DNA of 64,000 nt from a bacterium (GCA_028275345.1 JAPWUV010000002.1:372001-436000), one strand, 5' to 3'; shown: positions 43,121-51,854, counted from the stretch's first letter. The notes: generated by a model from the sequence alone, not told the origin. Translations and numbers: made by a program.

Positions 43121-44803
43121 ATGACCACGACGGAGGTCATCCAGAAACTGAGGGAGAAATTCCTATCGAAGATCGTCGCCGCCGCAACGCCGGTCCCGGA
43201 CATGGTGATGATCACCGTGGCCCGGGAGGACGCGGTCGAGGTCGCGGACTTTGTCTTCAACGATTGGCGAGCTCGGTTCATCATTGCGGCGGGCACCGAT
43301 TACCGCGAGATCACCGGCGAGTACCTCGTGGACTACAACTTCTCTCTGGCGGCGGATCACATCTTCCTGACGCTGCGCGTACGAGTGCCGGCCACGGATC
43401 CGTGGATCTACGCCATCACCCCACGCGTGCCGGCGGCGAACTGGGCTGAGCGCGAGATCCAGGATCTCCTCGGCATCCGCCTGGTTGGACATCCCGATCC
43501 GCGGCGGCTCGTCCTCTCGGACGACTGGCCCGAGGGGCTCCATCCGCTGCGCCGGGATGTGCCGTACGATTCCTGGCCGGACCACAACGAGGTGCGCAAG
43601 CCCCCCATGGCCGAGCCTCCGCAAGGGGCGAGCGTAGTCCCCATTGGACCCTTCTTCCCCGTCCTTGAGGAACCCGCGTACTTCCGCGTCTTCGTGGAAG
43701 GGGAGAAGGTGGTGGGCTGCGATTACCGCGGCTTCTACAACCACCGTGGCATCGAGAAGCTGGCCGATAGCCAGCTCAATTACAATCAGGTCCCATTCCT
43801 GGCCGAACGCATTTGCGGTATATGAGGGTTCGTGCACAGTACGGGGTACTGTCAAGCACTCGAAAAAGCAGCAGAAATCGAAGTTCCGGCGCGGGCGCGC
43901 TTCATTCGAACCATCATCCTGGAGCTGGAGCGGATCCACAGCCACCTTCTCTGGCTCGGGATCGCGGGGCACATCATTGGCTTCGACACGGTGCTGATGC
44001 AGACCTGGAGGATCCGCGAGCCGGTCATGTGGCTGGCGGAGCAGATCACCGGGAATCGCAAGCTTTACGGCATGAACATCGTCGGCGGCGTGCGCCGGGA
44101 TATTCCGGAAGCGCTCCATCCGAAGATCCTCGAGGTCATGGATCAGGTCGAAAAGGAGACGAAGGCCGTTCTCGAGGCCGTGGTGAATGACTCGACGATC
44201 CGCATGCGTCTTGAGGGGGTGGGCAAAGTCCCCAACAGCGAAGCCATCGCCCATTCCATCCTGGGACCGTCCGCCCGAGGGTCAGGGGTGGCGATCGACA
44301 TCCGGGCAGATCATCCTTACGCGGCGTACGCGGAGACAGGGGTCAACGTGATCGTCGAGACGGGCGAGGATATTTGGGCCCGGACCGTGGTGCGGATCAA
44401 AGAAACGCTGGAGTCGGTGCGGATCATTCGTGACGCACTGGCGATGATGCCGAAAGGGCCGATCCAAGCCGTGATCGATAAGCCAATCCCACCGGGCCGG
44501 GTGGGCTGCTCGTCGGTTGAGGCACCTCGAGGCGAGACCCACCACTTCGTGATCACCAGCGAGGAGCCGAGACCTTATCGATGGAAGGCACGTGCGCCGA
44601 CATTCCAAAACCTGCAGGTCGTCCCGCTCGCGATTCTGAACGAGACGATCGCAGACGTGCCGATCACCGTCGGCAGTTTCGACCCGTGCTTCTCCTGCAC
44701 GGAAAGGGTGGAGGCCGTAGACGTCCGCAGCGGGCAAGTGCGGGTGTACCGCAAGAAGGAACTGGAAGAGCTTTCGAGGGCCTTCACTCGCAGAGGAAGG
44801 TGA
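43121..44803 (+). CDS. hyfG: [NiFe]-hydrogenase large subunit (HyfG/HycE-like) with in-frame UGA read as selenocysteine
   Basis: 560 residues if the TGA at 43823-43825 is read through. The ATG at 43121 has GAGGAG upstream. Residues 1-160 are a NuoC-like domain (WAEREIQDLLGIRLVGHPDP). Residues from about 180 form the NuoD-like catalytic domain. Motif L1 reads R-I-C232-G-I-U235-G-F-V-H, where relatives have RICGICGFVH, so the TGA replaces the second cysteine, a bridging Ni-Fe ligand in known structures. Downstream homology continues in the same frame without a gap (STGYCQALEKA, LELERIHSHLLWLGI), and motif L2 is intact (DPCFSC, Cys523 and Cys526). A SECIS-like hairpin follows the TGA (43829-43864). 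The 34-residue tail after L2 fits cleavage by the maturation protease in the operon. Annotators would split it into two genes (43121-43825 and 43832-44803). A point nonsense mutation is the main alternative. Confidence 0.85.
43829..43864 (+). promoter_or_regulatory. Bacterial-type SECIS element in the hydrogenase large-subunit mRNA
   Basis: Upper stem ACAGTAC (43836-43842) with GTACTGT (43846-43852), a perfect 7 bp, apical loop GGG (43843-43845). The lower stem adds GTGC (43832-43835) with GCAC (43856-43859) across a CAA bulge, and TTC (43829-43831) with GAA (43862-43864) across a TC bulge. The loop begins 17 bases after the TGA. A G at the start of a small apical loop, a 4-16 bp upper stem and a 16-37 base distance are the known bacterial SECIS rules. 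Confidence 0.8.
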
Positions 44804-44842
44804 CAGCAACTCCGAGGCCGAAGCGCAGTCACCGGAGGTACA

Positions 44843-45748
44843 ATGAGCCAGAATGTCCTCCTCGGTGTGATCAATGTCCTGTTGGTGCTTCTGCTTTCTC
44901 CTTTGCTTGAGGGGACGATCCGAAAGCTGAAAGCCTTTGTTCACTCGCGGGTCGGGCCACCTTTGTATCAGCCGTATCTCGACCTCCTGAAGCTCCTGGG
45001 GAAGGAGGAGGTGGAGTGCGAGGGCAATGCGCTCTACCGCTGGTCCCCCGTAGTGGCATTTGCGGCCGTTCTCGGCGTGGCGCTCCTGACGCCGATGGGG
45101 CTTGCGCCGCCGCTGGATTCCGCCGGAGAGGTGATCGTGTTCGTGTATCTGATCACCTTGAGCGGTGTGGCGGTGATGGCCAGCGGGATCGGCTCGGGGA
45201 GCCCCTACGGCGTTGTGGGCTCCGGCCGCGAGATGATGCTCATCCTGACGGTGGAACCCATCCTGGCGATCGCGCTGATCGCCGTCGCGGTGAAGGCGGG
45301 CTCGATGAAGCTTTCAGATATCGTGGCCTATCAGCTGAGCCATCCGTATTCGCTATCGATGCTTTTGGTGACCTTCTCCCTTTTCCTTGCGGTATTGGCG
45401 CAGCTGGCGAAATTGCCTTTCGACATTGTGGAGGCGGAGACGGAAATCATGGAGGGGCCGTTTGTCGAACAAAGCGGCCCCCGGTTGGCCCTGTTCAAAT
45501 GGAGTTTCTATGCCAAGGAGTTGATCTTCGCTTCGCTCCTGGTCACGATTTTCTTCCCTTGGCCGCGCATTGGGACGCCAGCTCTGGCTATTTTGGTGAA
45601 CCTCGTAAAAGTCGCGATCATGCTGTTGCTGGTAGGAGTGATTGACTCGGTGAATCCGCGGCTCCGCATTGATCAAGCGATCCGGTTCTACGGGGCACTG
45701 ATCTTTGTGGCCTTCGCCGGGCTAGCCTTTGCCATCGTAGGTTCATGA
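44843..45748 (+). CDS. hyfC: Membrane subunit HyfC/HycD-like (NuoH family)
   Basis: 301 residues with about eight transmembrane helices. The NuoH-type signatures are present: KAFVHSRVGPPLYQPYLDLL near the N-terminus, ASGIGSGSPYGVVGSGREMM in the middle and LAKLPFDIVEAETEIMEGPF later, with the conserved acidic residues of the quinone/ion channel region. It anchors the hydrogenase module to the membrane arm. The large-subunit gene ends 39 bases upstream, and the ferredoxin-like subunit follows after 27 bases. Confidence 0.93.
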   Translation: MSQNVLLGVINVLLVLLLSPLLEGTIRKLKAFVHSRVGPPLYQPYLDLLKLLGKEEVECEGNALYRWSPVVAFAAVLGVALLTPMGLAPPLDSAGEVIVFVYLITLSGVAVMASGIGSGSPYGVVGSGREMMLILTVEPILAIALIAVAVKAGSMKLSDIVAYQLSHPYSLSMLLVTFSLFLAVLAQLAKLPFDIVEAETEIMEGPFVEQSGPRLALFKWSFYAKELIFASLLVTIFFPWPRIGTPALAILVNLVKVAIMLLLVGVIDSVNPRLRIDQAIRFYGALIFVAFAGLAFAIVGS

Positions 45749-45775
45749 ACGAGACGTTTGGCGACGGAGAGGCTC

Positions 45776-46264
45776 ATGTTTAAGGGCAAGATCCAAGAAG
45801 CATTGATCTGTTTTGCACACCCGCGGGTGACTTTGAAGTACCCGTTCGAACCGTTGGAACCGCCGGAAGGGTTTCGCGGGCGGATTGCGGTCGAGGTGGA
45901 GCGGTGCATCGGGTGCGGCGGGTGCGCCAACGTATGTCCGTCGCGTTTGATCCGCTTTTACGACGAGGGCGATCGTACGCGGATGGAGTTCATCCTTGAC
46001 CGGTGCACTTACTGTGGTCGTTGCGCGGATGTTTGCCCCGAGAATGCCGTGACCATGACCAAGGAGTTCGAAACGGCCACGGACGACCTGCGGGATCTGT
46101 ACATTGTCCAGGAGCTGTACATGGGGACGTGCAATCGCTGCGGCCGTTGTTTCGAGACGGAGAACTGGATCGATAAGATTCCGACCCGTCGACATCGCGA
46201 AGGAGCTCGTTTCCTAGGCCCGGCGACGCCGCACACCGAGCCGATCCAGGAGGTGAGGCGATGA
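45776..46264 (+). CDS. hyfH: Two-[4Fe-4S] ferredoxin-like subunit (HyfH/NuoI family)
   Basis: 162 residues from the ATG at 45776, with GGAG about eight bases upstream. It has two classical cluster motifs, CIGCGGCANVCP and CTYCGRCADVCP, and an N-terminal NuoI-like membrane-associating segment (RVTLKYPFEPLEPPEGFRGR). A further CNRCGRC sequence lies at about residue 122, which is more cysteine than HyfH usually has and could bind an extra cluster or metal. It passes electrons between the small subunit and the partner modules. Its stop overlaps the start of the hyfE-like gene. Confidence 0.93.
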   Translation: MFKGKIQEALICFAHPRVTLKYPFEPLEPPEGFRGRIAVEVERCIGCGGCANVCPSRLIRFYDEGDRTRMEFILDRCTYCGRCADVCPENAVTMTKEFETATDDLRDLYIVQELYMGTCNRCGRCFETENWIDKIPTRRHREGARFLGPATPHTEPIQEVRR

Positions 46265-46926
46265 CGGAGCAGACGCTCGTTGTGTTAACTCTCGCCTTCC
46301 TGATCGTGAGTATTTTCACGGTTGAGCTGCGGAACCTGCGCGTGACGGTGTTTTTCTACTGGATGCACTCCGTTTTCCTCTTCCTCACGATCGCTGCCTA
46401 CGCACACGTGATGAAAAACCCGACCCTTTACATTTGGTGCGGCGCTGTGTTCCTCTTCAAGATGATCATCATCCCAGCTCTGATGTCGACTTTCTTGAAA
46501 CGGGTTCCGATCTACGAGTTCCGTCCGGTGCTGGGTTTCGCCATCTCTTTGGTCATCATCTCATCGCTGGAAATCATCTTCTTCAATCTCTTTCGTCATT
46601 ACGCCTACTTGCTTGCCCCGGCGGGGCACTACCAGCAGGAGCCTACGCGGTCGTTGCTGGCAGGTGCGTTCACGGTTTTCACGCTGGGCCTGTACGCCCT
46701 TCTCACCCGGCGCGACGCCCTGAAGACGGTGATCGGTCTGGCCCTGATGGAAAATGGCGTCCATCTGGTGCTTCTGGCCTTGGCTTCGGGACTTCCGGAA
46801 ACCACGATGATTGGCATCCTGACGGACGTCGTGGTCGTCGTTGGTCTTTTACTCTACATCAGCACCACCATTTACGAGGTGTTCGGTTTCACGGACACTG
46901 CGCGGTTGTCGGAACTGAGACGCTGA
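46261..46926 (+). CDS. hyfE: HyfE-like membrane subunit
   Basis: 221 residues with six or seven transmembrane helices. The pattern matches HyfE: NLRVTVFFYWMHSVFLFLTI at the start and LKTVIGLALMENGVHLVLLA near the end, the latter corresponding to the NuoK-like helix with a conserved Glu. HyfE is found in the ion-pumping Hyf type but not in the smaller Hyc complex, so its presence supports the Hyf assignment. The start codon overlaps the ferredoxin-like gene stop (ATGA). Confidence 0.9.
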   Translation: MTEQTLVVLTLAFLIVSIFTVELRNLRVTVFFYWMHSVFLFLTIAAYAHVMKNPTLYIWCGAVFLFKMIIIPALMSTFLKRVPIYEFRPVLGFAISLVIISSLEIIFFNLFRHYAYLLAPAGHYQQEPTRSLLAGAFTVFTLGLYALLTRRDALKTVIGLALMENGVHLVLLALASGLPETTMIGILTDVVVVVGLLLYISTTIYEVFGFTDTARLSELRR

Positions 46927-46942
46927 TCCGAAGGGGTCGAAC

Positions 46943-48457
46943 ATGGTAGAGTCCCTGCTTCCCGTATGGGTGATCTTGCTGCCGGTGATCGGCTCGCTTG
47001 CGGTGTTCGGCTTGGGGTTCACGGCGGCGCGGCGGTTCCGGGAGTGGATCGCCCTCGGGGTGGAAATCGTGGCGTTCCTCCTCTCGATCAGCGTGGCGAG
47101 GCAGGTGTGGGGCGGTGCTCGGCTCTCGAGCCTGAACATGGCTCTCTATGTGGGTGGCTTGAGCGCCCTGATGCTTGTCCTCGTGCACGCCATGGTGCTG
47201 GTGATCCTGATCCAGGCTGTGCCCTACATGCGCAAGGAGCTGGTCTCGGGACGCACGACGGATGGGCGACTAACCCTCTTCTACGCCCTCGTGCTCCTTT
47301 TCTCCGGAACGATGACCTGGACGGTGACCACCAACAACCTGGTGATGCTTTACGTCGCCATGGAAGGGAGTACGCTCGCCACGGCGCTCCTCGTCGCTTT
47401 CTATCGCGCTCGGGCCTCCCTGGAGGCAGGATACAAGTACGTGCTGCTTGTGATCACCGGCATGACGTTCTCCCTCTTCGGGATCATCCTGGTTTACGCT
47501 GCAGGTGTGCAACATCTCGGGTCGGGACGCAGTGCCCTGATGGTGACCGAGATGGGGAAGATAGCCAATGCGATCCCGAAAGACATCGCCCTCATGGCGA
47601 CGGCATTCATGACCTGCGGCTTCGCCACCAAGGCGGGCCTGGTGCCGTTCCACGCCTGGCTGCCCGATGCGCATGCCGAAGCCCCCACGCCGATCAGCGC
47701 CTTGCTCTCGGGACTGGTGATCAAGATCGGTGCGTACGCCTTGGTGCGGACGGTGACGATCTTCGCCCCACACTACCGCGCCATCGTGCTCTTCATCGCG
47801 ATCCTGACCTCGACGAGCATGGTGATTGGCATTGTCATGGCGCTGGTGCAAGACGATCTGAAGCGCCTGCTTGCCTACTCCAGCATCTCGCAGATCAGCT
47901 ATGTGTTCGAGGGACTCGGGCTGGGTACTTACCTAGGGATCTACGGCGGGCTCTTCCATCTGGTGAATCACACCCTTGTCAAGGCGCTCCTCTTCCTGAG
48001 CGTGGGAGCCATCATGTACGCCACGGGCGGCAAACGCCGCATCTCCGAGCTTGGCGGGCTTGCCAGCAAGATGCCCATCACGGCGGTGGCTTTCTTCATC
48101 GGGGCGCTGTCGATCGGCGGCCTACCCCCCTTCAATGGGTTCATGAGTAAGTTCACGATCTTTCTTGCAGTGGGGGAGGCGAAGCTCCTGTGGGCTGCGG
48201 CCATCGGTATTTTCACCGGGATGCTGACCATAAGCTGCCTCGTCTGGGCTGCGTACCGCGTGTTTTGGCGGAAACCCGCTGTAGAGGTAGTGATGGCGAA
48301 TCCGGGCGAGGTGAGGGAAGTGCCGTTCATGATGTGGTTGAGCCTGGTCATCCTGGCGGCGGCATGCGTGGTGATCGGCGTCTACCCGCAGATCCTGCAC
48401 CGGCCTCTCGACGTCGCCACGCGCGCGGTACTGCAGATCTGGGCAGGGGGCTACTGA
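46943..48457 (+). CDS. hyfF: Antiporter-like membrane subunit (HyfF-like, NuoM/N family)
   Basis: 504 residues, about 14 transmembrane helices. Core motifs: LVMLYVAMEGSTLATALLVA (Glu of TM5), GFATKAGLVPFHAWLPDAHA followed by EAPTPISALLSGLVIKIGAY, and DDLKRLLAYSSISQISYVFE. Position after hyfE matches the hyfE-hyfF order in enteric Hyf operons. It is the third antiporter-like subunit in the operon. Confidence 0.92.
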   Translation: MVESLLPVWVILLPVIGSLAVFGLGFTAARRFREWIALGVEIVAFLLSISVARQVWGGARLSSLNMALYVGGLSALMLVLVHAMVLVILIQAVPYMRKELVSGRTTDGRLTLFYALVLLFSGTMTWTVTTNNLVMLYVAMEGSTLATALLVAFYRARASLEAGYKYVLLVITGMTFSLFGIILVYAAGVQHLGSGRSALMVTEMGKIANAIPKDIALMATAFMTCGFATKAGLVPFHAWLPDAHAEAPTPISALLSGLVIKIGAYALVRTVTIFAPHYRAIVLFIAILTSTSMVIGIVMALVQDDLKRLLAYSSISQISYVFEGLGLGTYLGIYGGLFHLVNHTLVKALLFLSVGAIMYATGGKRRISELGGLASKMPITAVAFFIGALSIGGLPPFNGFMSKFTIFLAVGEAKLLWAAAIGIFTGMLTISCLVWAAYRVFWRKPAVEVVMANPGEVREVPFMMWLSLVILAAACVVIGVYPQILHRPLDVATRAVLQIWAGGY

Positions 48458-48522
48458 GTTCCACCGGGACCGTCGGCGAGTGACGGTCCTCGCCTAGGTT
48501 CGACGGATCATGGAGGTCGTAG

Positions 48523-49020
48523 ATGCTTGCGAGGCTCAGCAGAAAGGCTTTCCCGAAGGCGCTGTGGGTGTACCACGCCAACGCGGGAGCCTGCAACGGC
48601 TGTGATATCGAAGTGATCAACGTGCTCACGCCGTACTACGACGCAGAGCGCTTCGGCATCAAGCTGGTGGGATCGCCACGGCATGCCGATGTCATTCTGG
48701 TGACCGGCGCAGTGACCCGCCAGGTGGCTCCAGCGTTGCGACGTCTGCTGGAAGCCACCCCAGATCCGAAGCTGGTGTTCGCGATTGGTTCGTGCGCCTG
48801 CGGCGGGGACATGTGGTTCGACACCTACAACATTTGGGGCGGTGCAAACAAGGTGATCCCGGTGAACTACTACGTCCCGGGGTGCCCACCGCGCCCCGAG
48901 GCGATCCTCTATGCTGTGGCCGTCGCGCTGGGACTCGCCCCGAAGAAGGTTGCCAAGAAGGAGCAAAGCGACTTTCCCAGGTTTGAGGAGCCGGTATCCA
49001 AGTTCGTGCGTAGCTCCTGA
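48523..49020 (+). CDS. hyfI: [NiFe]-hydrogenase small subunit (HyfI/HycG-like, NuoB family)
   Basis: 165 residues, the short form of group 4 hydrogenases, with a single proximal [4Fe-4S] site. Ligands lie in GACNGCDIEVINVLTPYYDA, FAIGSCACGGDMWFDTYN and YVPGCPPRPEAI. It carries electrons from the NiFe site to the ferredoxin-like subunit. It is the last structural gene of the hydrogenase operon; a strong terminator follows 29 bases later. Confidence 0.93.
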   Translation: MLARLSRKAFPKALWVYHANAGACNGCDIEVINVLTPYYDAERFGIKLVGSPRHADVILVTGAVTRQVAPALRRLLEATPDPKLVFAIGSCACGGDMWFDTYNIWGGANKVIPVNYYVPGCPPRPEAILYAVAVALGLAPKKVAKKEQSDFPRFEEPVSKFVRSS

Positions 49021-49048
49021 GCGCTTGGTCCGAGGCTGAGCGTTGGGG

Positions 49049-49085
49049 AAAGGGTGCAGGTAATTCCTGCGCCCTTTCTTGTTTT
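49049..49085 (+). terminator. Rho-independent terminator at the end of the hydrogenase operon
   Basis: A 12-bp stem (49049-49060 with 49066-49077, one G-U pair) and 5-base loop are followed by CTTGTTTT. It separates the structural genes from the sensor-kinase genes. The spacer to 49261 also holds AAGGAGG at 49124-49130, two bases before an ATG (49133) whose frame stops after 33 codons; no clear promoter was seen. Confidence 0.88.
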
Positions 49086-49261
49086 GCGCGGCGTCGAGGA
49101 ATGTGCTACATTTCAATTGACCAAAGGAGGGAATGCACGACGGCCTGTTGCGGAGTCCGTGGGGTGGATTCGGTCCAGGGGCCGGCCCGTGTGGGTCGAA
49201 CCGTGCGGAGCTTGCTTTCCGGGGAAATACCTGACGAGTCGGGAGCCATGCAGGGATAGCT

Positions 49262-51295
49262 TTGGACGGCAGCGCGACCAGCCCTGTGAAGCCGGTAGTG
49301 CAGACGATCCCCGATCGGTGCAAGCGGTGCTATTCCTGCGTCCGTACGTGTCCCGCCAAGGCCATTCGGATTGTCGGGGGACAGGCGCAGGTGATGCCGG
49401 AACGCTGCATCGGTTGTGGGAGCTGCATCCGCGCATGTGGTCAGAACGCAAAGCGCGTGGCCAGCGGCCTCGAGAGGACCGAGGAGTTACTGGATGGCGG
49501 CCGGCCCACCGCGGCGATCCTCGCACCTTCGTTCCCCGCGGCTTTTCCTGGGCTATCCTATCCCAAGATCGTCGGTGCCCTCAAGCAGGTGGGCTTTCGC
49601 TACGTGGTGGAAGTAGCTTTGGGGGCCGATCTCATCAGCCGGGAGTACACGCGCCTGGCCCAATCCCACTCGATGCCCCTCATCATCACCACGCCGTGTC
49701 CGGCCATCGTCAGCTACGTCGAGAAATACCGTCCTGGACTGCTGCTGTTCTTGGCCCCGATCGTCTCCCCCATGATCGCCACGGCCCGGGTGATAAAGTG
49801 GAAGCTGTGGTCGGAGGCGAATGTGGTCTTCATCGGCCCCTGTATCGGCAAGAAGCTGGAAAAAGATGACCCGAAGGTCGCCGGTGTCGTGGACGAGGTT
49901 CTGACGTATCGCGAGCTGAAGGAGCTGTTGGCAAGACGAGGTGTCTCCCTGGAGGCGGCCCCGGAGGCGGAGTTCGACGGGCCAAGTGCCTACCTCGGTC
50001 GGATTTTCCCCGTTTCGGGGGGTCTGCTCAAGACGGCGGCCTTGCGGGGGGATATCCTCGACAACGACATCATCGTCACGGAAGGGCGAGAGCGCGCGCT
50101 CGAGATCCTCAGGAGCGTCGAGGAAGGGAAAGTAGAAGCCAAGTTCTTGGACATCCTCTTTTGCGAGGGCTGTATCAATGGCCCCGTGATGGACAACGAT
50201 CTTTCGGTTTTCATCCGCAAGGACATCGTAGCGAATTACGTGCGGAGCCGTATCGCAGAGAAATCGCGGGAGGAAGTGGAACGAGAATGGGAGGCGGTTG
50301 CGGACGTATCCCTCCGCCGGGAATTCACCAAGCAGGACTTGAGGCTGCCGGTTCCTTCCGAGGAGGACATCCGGAAGATTCTGGCGAGCATCGGAAAGTA
50401 CGGGCCGGAGGACGAACTGAATTGCGGCGCCTGCGGCTACGCCACCTGCCGCGAGAAGGCGGTCGCCGTCTTCCAGGGCTTGGCCGAAGTGGAGATGTGC
50501 CTGCCCTATCTGATCGAACGGCTGGAGCGGATGAATCAGGAACTTCTGCAGGCGCAAGAGCGGATGATCCGGGCTGCCCGACTGGCCTCGATGGGCGAGC
50601 TAGCGGCCGGGGTGGCTCACGAAATCAATAACCCGCTCACCGGTGTCCTCACCTACATCAAGGTGATGGAGAGACGGCTGTCCTCCGACGAGGTGCCCCG
50701 GGGCGATCTGGCCAAACTGCGTCAGTATCTGGACACAATGGAGCACGAGATCGTCCGCTGCTCGGAGATCGTCAAGAACCTACTGGAGTTCGCCCGTCCC
50801 ACCAAACCCGCGATCGAGCCCGTGGAGGTGCCCGAGCTATTTCGCAAGGCCCTGGCATTGCTGAAGCATCAGATCGAGCTTCAGAACATCGAGATCATCG
50901 AAGAATATTCTCCCAGTCTGCCGCGCATTGAAGTGGATTTCAAGCAGTTCCAGCAAGTTCTTCTGAACCTAATCCTCAATTCCGCGCAGGCCATGCCCGG
51001 CGGCGGGAAGCTGATTCTGAAGGCTCAGGAGGACCCGTCCGGCGAGTATGTGGACCTCATCGTGGAGGACACCGGATGTGGCATCCGAAAGGAGGATCTC
51101 CCCCGAATCTTCGATCCATTTTTCACGACGAAGTTGGACAAGAAGGGGACCGGTTTGGGGCTTTCCATGGTCTATAGCATTGTGCAACGCCATGGGGGCA
51201 GCATTGAGGTGCAAAGTGAGGTAGGCGTGGGGACGAAATTCACCATTCGGGTGCCGGTGAAGTCGCGGGTCTTGTCCGAGGAGGCGGCCTCCTGA
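49262..51295 (+). CDS. Histidine kinase fused to an [FeFe]-hydrogenase-like sensor domain
   Basis: 677 residues from the TTG at 49262 (AGGGA upstream). Residues 17-62 bind two [4Fe-4S] clusters (CKRCYSCVRTCP, CIGCGSCIRACG). Residues of about 80-330 are an [FeFe]-hydrogenase large-subunit-like domain with all four H-cluster cysteines: Cys146 in TTPCPA, Cys194 in GPCIGKK, Cys301 and Cys304 in FCEGCING. A further Fe-S domain has Cys388, Cys391, Cys396 and Cys413. The C-terminal HisKA (His453 in VAHEINNPLTG) and HATPase (NSAQAMPGGG, DTGCGI, GTGLGLS) complete a kinase. No transmembrane helix is seen. The architecture is that of sensory group [FeFe] proteins such as HydS, so H2 or redox sensing for the hydrogenase cluster is inferred. 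Confidence 0.9.
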   Translation: MDGSATSPVKPVVQTIPDRCKRCYSCVRTCPAKAIRIVGGQAQVMPERCIGCGSCIRACGQNAKRVASGLERTEELLDGGRPTAAILAPSFPAAFPGLSYPKIVGALKQVGFRYVVEVALGADLISREYTRLAQSHSMPLIITTPCPAIVSYVEKYRPGLLLFLAPIVSPMIATARVIKWKLWSEANVVFIGPCIGKKLEKDDPKVAGVVDEVLTYRELKELLARRGVSLEAAPEAEFDGPSAYLGRIFPVSGGLLKTAALRGDILDNDIIVTEGRERALEILRSVEEGKVEAKFLDILFCEGCINGPVMDNDLSVFIRKDIVANYVRSRIAEKSREEVEREWEAVADVSLRREFTKQDLRLPVPSEEDIRKILASIGKYGPEDELNCGACGYATCREKAVAVFQGLAEVEMCLPYLIERLERMNQELLQAQERMIRAARLASMGELAAGVAHEINNPLTGVLTYIKVMERRLSSDEVPRGDLAKLRQYLDTMEHEIVRCSEIVKNLLEFARPTKPAIEPVEVPELFRKALALLKHQIELQNIEIIEEYSPSLPRIEVDFKQFQQVLLNLILNSAQAMPGGGKLILKAQEDPSGEYVDLIVEDTGCGIRKEDLPRIFDPFFTTKLDKKGTGLGLSMVYSIVQRHGGSIEVQSEVGVGTKFTIRVPVKSRVLSEEAAS

Positions 51296-51341
51296 GGCCG
51301 GAGGGACGTGCAGGGGATCAACAAGGTGGGTGGGTGCTGCC

Positions 51342-51854
51342 ATGGTACAGGAAATGCGCGACGAAAAGGATCGTCCGGATATTCTCATTGTGGACGACGA
51401 GCTGGTCATGCGAGAGTCGCTCAAGGAGTGGCTCGAATTGGACGGCTTCTCCGTGCGCACAGCGGAAAGCGGGGTGCAGGCTCTGGAGTGCGTGGCGCAG
51501 AAGCGTCCCGACGTCGCCGTGGTGGACATCAAGATGCCGGGCATGGACGGCGTGACTCTGCTACGCAAGATCAAAGAGATCGATAGCTCGATCCCCGTGG
51601 TCATGATCACGGCCCATGCCACGATCGACAACGCAGTCCAGTCCATGAAAGAGGGCGCCTACGATTACATCATGAAGCCTTTTCCGCCCGAGAAGCTTTC
51701 CAATGTCCTGCGCAAGGTGGTTGAGCACGAACGACTCAAAGCGGAGAACATCCGCCTACAGAAAGAGAGACGGACGTTCTTGCGGATTGCCCTTGGCATC
51801 TTGGTGAATTTCCTCGTCCTAGCTGCTCTGCTTTACTTCGTGTTCCGGAAGTGA
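51342..51854 (+). CDS. Response regulator receiver domain with a C-terminal membrane anchor
   Basis: 170 residues from the ATG at 51342 (a GTG at 51330 is in frame). The receiver domain is complete: acidic pair in ILIVDDELVMRESLKEWLEL, phospho-acceptor Asp in VAVVDIKMPGMDG, Thr in VVMITAHAT and Lys in DYIMKPFPPEKL. No DNA-binding domain follows. Instead there is a short coiled coil (HERLKAENIRLQKERR) and a hydrophobic helix (IALGILVNFLVLAALLYFVF) ending in RK. A membrane-tethered receiver could relay or sink phosphate from the upstream kinase. It lies between the kinase and the NtrC-type regulator. Confidence 0.87.
   Translation: MVQEMRDEKDRPDILIVDDELVMRESLKEWLELDGFSVRTAESGVQALECVAQKRPDVAVVDIKMPGMDGVTLLRKIKEIDSSIPVVMITAHATIDNAVQSMKEGAYDYIMKPFPPEKLSNVLRKVVEHERLKAENIRLQKERRTFLRIALGILVNFLVLAALLYFVFRK

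Noticed and set aside
43823-43825. TGA as a simple nonsense mutation or assembly error
   Set aside because: It cannot be excluded from sequence alone, but it hits exactly a cysteine codon position, is followed by a correctly spaced SECIS-like hairpin, and both halves and the rest of the operon look intact.
43832-44803. Second half of the hydrogenase large subunit as an independent gene starting at a GTG or ATG after the TGA
   Set aside because: There is no ribosome-binding site, it would lack the first Ni ligand region, and homology is continuous across the TGA in the same frame.
49133-49234. Small frame with AAGGAGG upstream, in phase with the sensor kinase and ended by a TGA
   Set aside because: I considered a second Sec readthrough. 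The spacing to the ATG is too short, no SECIS-like hairpin or conserved motif surrounds the TGA, and the kinase has its own plausible TTG start.
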